A stretch of 64,000 bases of DNA, taken from contig NZ_JQMQ01000005.1 in the NCBI RefSeq assembly GCF_000744815.1, forward strand, positions 4,793,801 through 4,857,800, written 5' to 3'. Made by a program: the position numbers and the translations under genes. The notes under the pieces are model-generated. The model was not told the origin of the DNA. It saw only the letters and a list, made by a program, of their open reading frames with translations, and made no database searches. This document shows, one piece after another, positions 58,495 to 64,000 of this stretch. The stretch comes from Phaeacidiphilus oryzae TH49. Lineage in GTDB: Bacteria > Actinomycetota > Actinomycetes > Streptomycetales > Streptomycetaceae. Numbering within the stretch: position 1 is the stretch's first letter; every line of letters begins with the position of its first letter.

Positions 58495-59763
58495 ATGGCG
58501 GGGACTTCCGACGTCCGAAGAGCTGACGCCGAGTCAGCGGTCGACTCCCGCAAGGGGGTCGGCCGCTGGCTCGGCGTGCTCGCGCTGCTGGTCGTGGTCC
58601 TGGTCTCGTACATCGACCGGGTCAACGTGTCGGTGCTGATCACCGACGACTCCTTCACCCGCCACTTCGGGATGGCCGGCGACAAGGCCTTGCAGGGCCT
58701 GCTGATGACGGTCTTCCTGGCCGGCTACGGCGTCGCCGCCTTCCTGCTGACGCCGTTCTACGAGACGGTCCTGGGCGTCCGCCGCGGACTGCTGGTCTCC
58801 CTCGCCTGCTGGGCGGTCTTCACCCTGGTCTCGCCGTACGCGGTGGGCGCGGTGACGCTGCTGGCGCTGCGGGCCCTGCTGGGCGGCTCGGAGGGGCCGC
58901 TCTTCTCGCTCAAGACGATGTACGTGCAGGAGCACTTCGAGCCCGCCGAGGTCGGCAAGCCGAACGCGGTCACCTCGATGGGGGTCTCGCTCGGCACGGC
59001 GGTCGGACTTCCGCTGGTCACCTGGCTGGTCTACAGCTGGTCCTGGCGTTCCTCGTTCCTGCTTCTCGGGCTGCTGAACGCGGTGGTCGGGCTGCCGCTG
59101 GTGTGGTTCCTGGTGCGCTCGAGGGCGCGGCGGGCCGCGTCCGCCGAGCCGCGCCCGGGCTTCGGGCGGACCCTGCGGGCGGCGCTGCGGACGCCCCGGC
59201 TGGGCTGGATCCTGCTGATCGAGATCGCCACCCTGGCCTATCTGTGGGGGAGTTCGGCCTGGCTGCCGAGCTACCTGCTGCAGGACCGGCACTTCTCCAT
59301 CGCCGCGATGGGCGCGGTCTCCTCGCTGCCCTTCCTGATGAGCCTGGCCTCCGGCTTCCTCGGCGGCTGGCTGATCGACCGGCTGCCGGGGCGGCGACTG
59401 CCGCTGCTCTTCGTGGCCGGCTCGATCGGCACCGGGCTGTGCGTGGCGCTGGTGGTGGCCACCGGCACGTCCTGGGTGGCGGCCACCGGGCTCATCCTGG
59501 CCAACGGCTTCTGGGGACTCCAGGGCCCGGCCATCCCGACCCTCGTGCAGCGGCACTCCGCGCCGGGCGCGGTGGGCTCCACGTACGGGGTGGTCAACGG
59601 GGTCGGCAATTTGGTCTCGGCGCTGATGCCGACCGCGATGGGCGCGGTGATGGCCGCGACGGGCGGCTTCACAGGCGGCTACAGCCTGCTGATCGCGACC
59701 CAGGCGGTCACGCTGGTGTGCGGGGCGGGGCTGCTGCTGCTTTCGCGTGAGCGGGAGGCGTGA
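58495..59763 (+). CDS. MFS transporter (anion:cation symporter type)
   Basis: A 422-residue twelve-helix permease. YIDRVNVSVLI in helix 1, FLAGYGVAAFLLTPF and GGSEGPLFSLKTMYVQEHF match the ACS family that imports hexuronates, tartrate and aromatic acids. Start ATG 58495, 3 bp after the oxygenase stop. Last gene of the operon; followed by a 43-bp-arm inverted repeat. Confidence 0.9.
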   Translation: MAGTSDVRRADAESAVDSRKGVGRWLGVLALLVVVLVSYIDRVNVSVLITDDSFTRHFGMAGDKALQGLLMTVFLAGYGVAAFLLTPFYETVLGVRRGLLVSLACWAVFTLVSPYAVGAVTLLALRALLGGSEGPLFSLKTMYVQEHFEPAEVGKPNAVTSMGVSLGTAVGLPLVTWLVYSWSWRSSFLLLGLLNAVVGLPLVWFLVRSRARRAASAEPRPGFGRTLRAALRTPRLGWILLIEIATLAYLWGSSAWLPSYLLQDRHFSIAAMGAVSSLPFLMSLASGFLGGWLIDRLPGRRLPLLFVAGSIGTGLCVALVVATGTSWVAATGLILANGFWGLQGPAIPTLVQRHSAPGAVGSTYGVVNGVGNLVSALMPTAMGAVMAATGGFTGGYSLLIATQAVTLVCGAGLLLLSREREA

Positions 59764-59794
59764 CGGGGAGTCGATGGAAGCGCTCGTCGGCGGC

Positions 59795-59940
59795 TGCGGG
59801 TCCGTAGCGGGCTGGGCGCGCAGTTCCCCGCGCCCCTTGATTTGCTGCGCACATCGCGGGGCGCCCCTGAGCTGCGGCCCGAAGGGCCAGGCAGATCAGG
59901 GGCGCGGGGAACTGCGCGCCCAGCCCGCTACGGACCCGCA
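59795..59940. repeat. 43-bp perfect inverted repeat between convergent genes
   Basis: Arms 59795-59837 and 59898-59940 are exact complements; each contains GCGCAGTTCCCCGCGCCCCT (or its complement) plus TGCGGGTCCGTAGCGGGC. The 60-nt loop includes a smaller palindrome. It lies between the end of the catabolic operon and the MarR gene, and probably ends both transcripts. Confidence 0.9.
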
Positions 59941-59955
59941 CTCGGCGACCTCCGC

Positions 59956-60492
59956 TCAGCCCCGCTGCTGCTCTGCCGCGATCAACGAATGCTCCAACCG
60001 GCCGAGCAGGCCGGCCAGCATGCGCCGCTCATCGGGCGACAGCCCGGCCAGCATCACCCGCTCGTTGTCCAGATGGGCGTCGAAGACCTTGTCGATCAGC
60101 GCCAGGCCGCGGTCGGTCAGCCGCGAGTAAACGATTCGCCGGTCCTGGTCGTCCCGTTCACGGACGATCAGGCCCTCCTTCTCCAGCCGGTCCAGGCGCA
60201 GCGTCACCCCGGCCGAGCTGATCAGCCCGCTGGCCGCCAGCTGACCCGCGGTCAGCCGGTACGGGCTGCCGGCCCGGCGCAGCGAGGTCAGCACGTCGAA
60301 TCCGGCGACGGAGAGGCCGAACTGGTCCAGCGACGCGGTGAGCAGGCCCTGGTAGCGGACGAAGGTCCGATGCAGCCGGGCCAGCACCTGGAGCGGCGCC
60401 GTGTCGAGCTCGGGGCGCTCGCGGCGCCAGTCCTCCGTGATGCTGTCCACGGCGTCGGCCGCGGCGGTGCGGTCCGCGGGGGCGTGGGACAT
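59956..60492 (-). CDS. MarR family transcriptional regulator
   Basis: A 178-residue regulator. The winged helix reads LDQFGLSVAGFDVLTSLRR, LTAGQLAASGLISSAGVTLRLDRLEKEGLI and RERDDQDRRIVYSRLTDRG. GGAGG lies 6 nt before ATG 60492. Many MarR proteins sense phenolic acids, so it is a good candidate regulator of the catabolic genes or of itself. Its promoter region carries a near-palindrome (60512-60540) and is shared with the 3' flank of adpA. Confidence 0.9.
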   Translation of the reverse strand: MSHAPADRTAAADAVDSITEDWRRERPELDTAPLQVLARLHRTFVRYQGLLTASLDQFGLSVAGFDVLTSLRRAGSPYRLTAGQLAASGLISSAGVTLRLDRLEKEGLIVRERDDQDRRIVYSRLTDRGLALIDKVFDAHLDNERVMLAGLSPDERRMLAGLLGRLEHSLIAAEQQRG

Positions 60493-60511
60493 GGCCTACC
60501 TCCTGACGTGA

Positions 60512-60540
60512 GCCAGGAAATCTTACCGCTTGAATTTCAG
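60512..60540. promoter_or_regulatory. candidate MarR operator
   Basis: An AT-rich imperfect inverted repeat with GAAAT (60517-60521) and ATTTC (60534-60538) as core halves, about 20 bp upstream of the MarR start. Confidence 0.4.
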
Positions 60541-62138
60541 GCGTGTGGGCAGTTGCTCGACCTCTTCCGCGCCGCGCCCGCCCTGGGCGGAGGCCGACTG
60601 AGCGCCGGCCCCGCCCCGCCCCGGGGCCGGCGCTCAGTCGGTGCCCCTGCCGCGCTGTCCGGCCGACTGGTGCTGCCCCTGCCCCGGCCCCGGCGCCTGC
60701 CCCTGCGCCGCGCCCGGCGCCGGGTCGGGATGCGGCTTCGCCTGCGGTTGCTGGCCGGCTCGGCCGTCCCCCGGCCGTCCTCGGCCGGCGCGTGGTCCGC
60801 CCCGGCGCCGCCCGCGCGCGGTGCCCGGCCGCCCGGCCCGCGGGCCGCCGCCCCCGCGCCCCCCTGCGGGGGCACGGTCGCGGACGCCCCGGCGGTCATC
60901 CGCGCGGCCGGGTGCCGGGAGCGGAAGTTGGTCCGGTAGACCGCGGGGGAGACCCCCAGCTGCCGCCGGAAGTGCCCGCGCAGGGCCACCGGCGAGCGGA
61001 AGCCGCAGCGCCGCGCGACCTCGTCCACGGACAGGTCGGTGGTCTCCAGCAGCCGCTGCGCCTGCAGCACCCGCTGGGAGATCAGCCACTGCAGCGGCGC
61101 GCTCCCGGTGAGCGACCTGAACCGGCGGTCGAAGGTCCGCCGGGACATGTACGCCCTGGCCGCCAGGGTCTCCACATCGAACTGCTGGGAGAGGTTGTCC
61201 AGCGCCCAGGTGACCACCTCGGCGAGCGGATCGCTCCCGATCTCCTCCGGTAAAGACCTGTCGATGTACTGGGCCTGGCCTCCGCTCCGCCTGGCCGGTA
61301 CGACGAGCCGGCGGGCCAGCGCGTTGGCCGCCTCGGTCCCGTGGTCGGTGCGGACGACGTGGAGGCAGAGGTCGATGCCGGCCGCGGTGCCGGCGCTGGT
61401 CAGCACGTCGCCGTCGTCGATGAACAGCTCCCGCGGGTCGACCAGCACCCGGGGGAAGCGCTTGGCGAGCGTCGGCGCGTACATCCAGTGGGTGGTCGCC
61501 GGGCGGCCGTCCAGCAGGCCGGCGGCGGCCAGCACGAAGGCGCCGGTGCAGAGGCCGATGATCCGGGCCCCCTCCCGGTGCGCCCGGCGCAGCGCGTCCA
61601 GGGCCTCCAGCGGCGGGTTCTGCCCGGGTGAGCGCCAGGCGGGGACGACCACCGTGCCGGCCCGGGACAGCGCCTCCAGGCCGTAGGGGGCGGTCATGCT
61701 GAGACCGCCGGTGGTCGCCAGCGGTCCGTCCTCGCCGCCGCAGACCAGCAGGCGGTAGCGGGGGACCCCGGCGTCCTGCCGGTCGATGCCGAAGACCGAG
61801 AGCGGGATGGAGCTCTCGAATATCGGCCCGCCGCCGAACAGCAGCACCGCCACCGTCTCCGGCCGGCGCCGCCCGGAGAGCGCCCGGGGGACGCCCTGGG
61901 GGGCCGAACCGAGGCCGGTGGCGGTGGAGTTGGCGGGATTGGCGCCGGCGCCGCCGACGCCGCCGGTCACGCCCTGCGCGCCGGGCACCCCCTGGGCGCC
62001 CGCGAGGCCGCCCGGCGGCACCGACTGGGCGGGAACGGCGGGGACGGGGGCCGAGCTCGATGCCGGGGCCGGCGGGGCGACCGCGGGTGTGCCCGGCATG
62101 GCTGCGCCTGTGGCCGCGCCGGCGGCGCCGTCCTGCAC
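60537..62138 (-). CDS. adpA: AdpA-type master regulator (AraC/GlxA family)
   Basis: Transcriptional activator of development and secondary metabolism. The DJ-1/PfpI-like dimer domain (about residues 95-260) has FGGGPIFESSIPLSVFGIDR and IIGLCTGAFVLAAAGLLDGR; the AraC HTH (about 310-405) has AYMSRRTFDRRFRSLTG and CGFRSPVALRGHFRRQLG. Both are near-identical to Streptomyces AdpA as I recall it. Leu296 is TTA. The GTG at 62138 has CAGGAG at 7 nt; a 90-residue Ala/Pro/Gly-rich N-terminal extension results, longer than in known AdpA. The C-terminal tail after about residue 455 is Arg-rich and looks out of frame; the alternative frame ends at 60634. Confidence 0.93.
   Translation of the reverse strand: MQDGAAGAATGAAMPGTPAVAPPAPASSSAPVPAVPAQSVPPGGLAGAQGVPGAQGVTGGVGGAGANPANSTATGLGSAPQGVPRALSGRRRPETVAVLLFGGGPIFESSIPLSVFGIDRQDAGVPRYRLLVCGGEDGPLATTGGLSMTAPYGLEALSRAGTVVVPAWRSPGQNPPLEALDALRRAHREGARIIGLCTGAFVLAAAGLLDGRPATTHWMYAPTLAKRFPRVLVDPRELFIDDGDVLTSAGTAAGIDLCLHVVRTDHGTEAANALARRLVVPARRSGGQAQYIDRSLPEEIGSDPLAEVVTWALDNLSQQFDVETLAARAYMSRRTFDRRFRSLTGSAPLQWLISQRVLQAQRLLETTDLSVDEVARRCGFRSPVALRGHFRRQLGVSPAVYRTNFRSRHPAARMTAGASATVPPQGGAGAAARGPGGRAPRAGGAGADHAPAEDGRGTAEPASNRRRSRIPTRRRARRRGRRRGRGRGSTSRPDSAAGAPTERRPRGGAGPALSRPPPRAGAARKRSSNCPHA
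60596..60639. terminator. adpA terminator
   Basis: A perfect 17-bp stem, GACTGAGCGCCGGCCCC (60596-60612) and its complement (60623-60639), with a 10-nt loop. The right arm includes the TGA at 60634-60636 (minus strand) that ends the alternative adpA frame, a usual terminator position. Confidence 0.8.
61251..61253 (-). other. TTA leucine codon in adpA (bldA-dependent)
   Basis: The codon for Leu in RSLPEEIG between the two AdpA domains is TTA, extremely rare in this DNA. The same position carries TTA in known Streptomyces adpA genes, where it makes translation depend on the bldA tRNA. Confidence 0.9.
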
Positions 62139-62757
62139 CGCCGTACTCCTGCTGACCCTGCTCAAGGCGCTCAAGCCCCCCTCGCTCGTGTAGCCCATGC
62201 ACACCGGCGTCCGAAGCGGAGGGGCGCACATGCGGCATCCCGGGTGGCGGATGCCGGGCGCTCCTTGCGGGTCGCGGGCGTCATGGTTGTCCGGTCCTGT
62301 TCTGCACTGTTCCTGCTCCCCCCGAAGTGCCAAGATCGAATCTACTGGGTCCGGCGATGCTGTTGTGACAAGTTCACCATCCGACGCTATGTCGACATGG
62401 AAATTTGGCGCGAAGCATTCGATCACGAAGCGTGGCACCCGGCGGCCCGTCAGGGAAGGGGGCCTGACGGCTGGTGGCCAGTTGTCGCACGGCAGGAGTC
62501 GCCCCGGCGGCCCCGCCGCCCCCGGACTGTCGCCCGTGGGCTGCGCAGATGGCCAACACGCCTGCGCCACAACCAAGTTGACCGAAAACAAGCGTTGCAC
62601 GGCGAAGTGGTCCGGGAACAGCGGTGCGCAGGGTCGTGTCGCGAACACGCTGCGAAGCGCCGGTCGCGCGCCGGGGCGCATACCGGTCTGCACGCTTCTG
62701 CACCAAACGGCGTAAAGCCGCCGCCGGCGTGTTACTGCCGAGCAGTAGGGTCGGCGG
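62139..62757. promoter_or_regulatory. adpA upstream regulatory region
   Basis: A 619-bp stretch with no convincing gene. It is less GC-biased around 62280-62430. Two near-consensus AdpA boxes (TGGCSNGWWY) are seen: TGGCGCGAAG (62406-62415) and TGGCCAGTTG (62475-62484), each 9 of 10. Long upstream regions with autoregulatory sites are characteristic of adpA. Open frames that cross it have shadow-like composition. Confidence 0.65.
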
Positions 62758-63711
62758 GTGACCGGAGGTGCGGAGGATGCGGGCGGCGAGGCCGGCGGGC
62801 GAGCCGGCGGACCGGGCCAGGGAGCTTACGGCGAACCGGAATCCGCGTCCTCCCTCGAACTGGCCAACGACAACGCGGCCGGTTTCTGGACGGCGCAGGC
62901 CCGCGCCTGCGGGTGGGAGACCTGGCGCTCGGACCCGGGCAGCGGCCTCTCGCTGGCCGCGGTCCGCACCCAGCGCCCGGGCGGGGAACGGCATCTGGCC
63001 TTCGTCCTGCGCGACTCGGGCGGGGCGGGCGGCGTGGGCGGCGCCGGTGGCGCGGTCGGGCCGGGCGGTGCTCCGCCCGAGGCGCTGCTGCGGGTCTTCC
63101 GCGCCTGGCACACCCGGGAGTTGAAGGTCGAGGACCCCTACCGGGTGCTGGACCTCGCGCCGTACGGCTGCGTCCGCGACCGCCCCGACTACACGGTGAT
63201 GGCCCGCCGCCCGAGCGCGGCTGACGGCCCGTCGGCGACGGGGGCGGTGGCAGGCGCGGTGGCGGGCGCGGCGGCGGCCGACCGCGTCGGCGCCGACGCC
63301 GTCGAGCTCCTCCAGGCGGCCGACGCCGGCTCGCTGGCCGTGGCCGAGCGGGTCGTCGTGGAGGGGTTCCCGGTGGCCGACCGGTGGCCCTGGCGGCCGG
63401 GCGTCCTCTTCCCGCCCGAGCTGCTCGGCGTGCCCGGGGCGCGGGTCTGGCTGGCGTACCGGGCGGGTGCGGCCGCGTCCGCCTGCGTCACCTACGACGA
63501 CGGGGCCGCGGTGGGCGTCTACTGGGTGGCCACCCTCCCCGCGCACCGCCGCCTCGGAGTGGGGCGCGCGTTGCTGGCGCACGCGCTCCGGCATCAGGAG
63601 GCGGGCCGGGTCGCCACGTTGACCGCGACGGCGCCCGGCGAGCCGCTGTACCGGGGGCTGGGGTTCGTCCCGGTGGGCCGCTCCCGCTGGTGGTCCCGCT
63701 CGGACGGCTGA
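62758..63711 (+). CDS. GNAT family N-acetyltransferase
   Basis: A 317-residue protein with a C-terminal GNAT domain: SACVTYDDGAAVGVYWVATL, HRRLGVGRALLAHAL (acetyl-CoA loop) and PLYRGLGFVPVGR. The N-terminal half is a second, degenerate acetyltransferase-like region, and Ala/Gly-rich linkers are inserted at about residues 86-105 and 155-180. GTG start 62758, weakly supported. Divergent from adpA; its end overlaps the convergent hydrolase gene. Confidence 0.78.
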   Translation: MTGGAEDAGGEAGGRAGGPGQGAYGEPESASSLELANDNAAGFWTAQARACGWETWRSDPGSGLSLAAVRTQRPGGERHLAFVLRDSGGAGGVGGAGGAVGPGGAPPEALLRVFRAWHTRELKVEDPYRVLDLAPYGCVRDRPDYTVMARRPSAADGPSATGAVAGAVAGAAAADRVGADAVELLQAADAGSLAVAERVVVEGFPVADRWPWRPGVLFPPELLGVPGARVWLAYRAGAAASACVTYDDGAAVGVYWVATLPAHRRLGVGRALLAHALRHQEAGRVATLTATAPGEPLYRGLGFVPVGRSRWWSRSDG

Positions 63712-64000
63712 GCCGGGGTTCCGGGCCGGAGCGGGCGCCGCGATTGCGGCTGCGGCTGCCGCTCCAGGACCAGCCGCACCGCCTCCGGCAGGGCGTCCGC
63801 CATCAGCGTGGGGTGGAAGGTCACCTGGGGCCAGGGACGCCGGTGGCGCAGCCAGACCGAGTCGAGGCCGGCCACCCGGGCTCCGGCGATGTCGGCGGGG
63901 GCGTGGTCGCCCACCATCCAGGCGGTGCCGTCCGCCAGCCGCTCGCTCAGCTCCTCGTCGTCCAGTCCGCAGCGCAGGGCCGCTATCCGGAAGATCTCCG
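63594..64000 (-). CDS. HAD-type hydrolase, C-terminal part (partial)
   Basis: The frame enters from the right edge. WMVGDHAPADIAGARVAGLD is HAD motif IV (GDxxxxD), preceded by IAALRCGLDDEELSERLADG. The final 45 residues (after about PSERDHQ) look unlike a domain and overlap the convergent GNAT gene by 118 bp, so the true end may be earlier. Substrate unknown. Confidence 0.75.
   Translation of the reverse strand, partial: EIFRIAALRCGLDDEELSERLADGTAWMVGDHAPADIAGARVAGLDSVWLRHRRPWPQVTFHPTLMADALPEAVRLVLERQPQPQSRRPLRPGTPAQPSERDHQRERPTGTNPSPRYSGSPGAVAVNVATRPAS

Noticed and set aside
62139-62693. Upstream extension of adpA to 62693
   Set aside because: The extra residues show no AdpA similarity and no ribosome-binding site; GTG 62138 has one.
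62244-63224. Plus-strand open frame upstream of the GNAT gene
   Set aside because: Its composition is Arg-rich with poor third-position GC bias, it lies in the adpA control region and overlaps the GNAT gene in another frame.

Overview
The window is high-GC actinobacterial DNA, most likely from Streptomyces or a close relative in the Streptomycetaceae. The third codon position is almost always G or C, GTG starts are frequent, and it carries an AdpA-type regulator with an in-frame TTA codon, an orn gene, a DasR-type operator and the intergenic repeat core GCGCAGTTCCCCGCGCCCCT. All assignments come from reading translated frames and DNA motifs by eye; no database search was run.

Layout. 1-7.4 kb: 5' part of dnaE (left edge), a TetR/NmrA divergent pair with a palindromic operator, a GNAT enzyme, a prolyl oligopeptidase, and an alkylation-repair pair (ogt plus a 2OG-Fe(II) oxygenase). 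7.4-16.4 kb: tRNA-Lys, chorismate mutase, an ABC-F gene with a probable translational/transcriptional attenuator leader, a FUSC membrane protein, an MFS permease, a TRM11-like methyltransferase and metF. 16.4-20.9 kb: a GntR regulator divergent from a translationally coupled set (APC permease, beta-lactamase-fold hydrolase, NlpC/P60 peptidase) that looks like peptide or murein-peptide salvage. 20.9-31.3 kb: small genes and secreted carbohydrate enzymes (GH2, GH20 with a dre site, a beta-helix protein whose signal peptide is out of frame). 31.4-38.5 kb: a TetR/oxidoreductase pair, a second tRNA-Lys, streptomycete conserved hypotheticals, and a three-gene operon with 4-bp overlaps coding for a Cas4/RecB-type Fe-S nuclease, an unrecognised protein with a barrel-like C-terminus, and a Upf1/Dna2-type SF1 helicase. 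38.5-46.2 kb: PAP2 protein, regulators, phosphatase, slipin, thioesterase, tRNA-His and orn.

46.4-60.5 kb holds an aromatic-catabolism block: two divergent units (an MFS importer; and aldehyde dehydrogenase, extradiol dioxygenase, AspDH-like enzyme, hydrolase, cupin, two SDRs, TPP enzyme, Rieske reductase, a small recombinase-like protein, Rieske oxygenase, second MFS) closed by a MarR gene. It sits between orn and adpA, which are neighbours in well-studied Streptomyces, so it looks like an insertion into a core locus. 60.5-64 kb: adpA with a long regulatory upstream region, a GNAT protein and the 3' part of a HAD-type hydrolase (right edge).

The most interesting items are the split Dna2-like operon, the catabolic island with its unusual enzyme set and giant internal hairpin, the ABC-F leader, and two probable single-base frameshifts (adpA C-terminus, beta-helix protein signal peptide).
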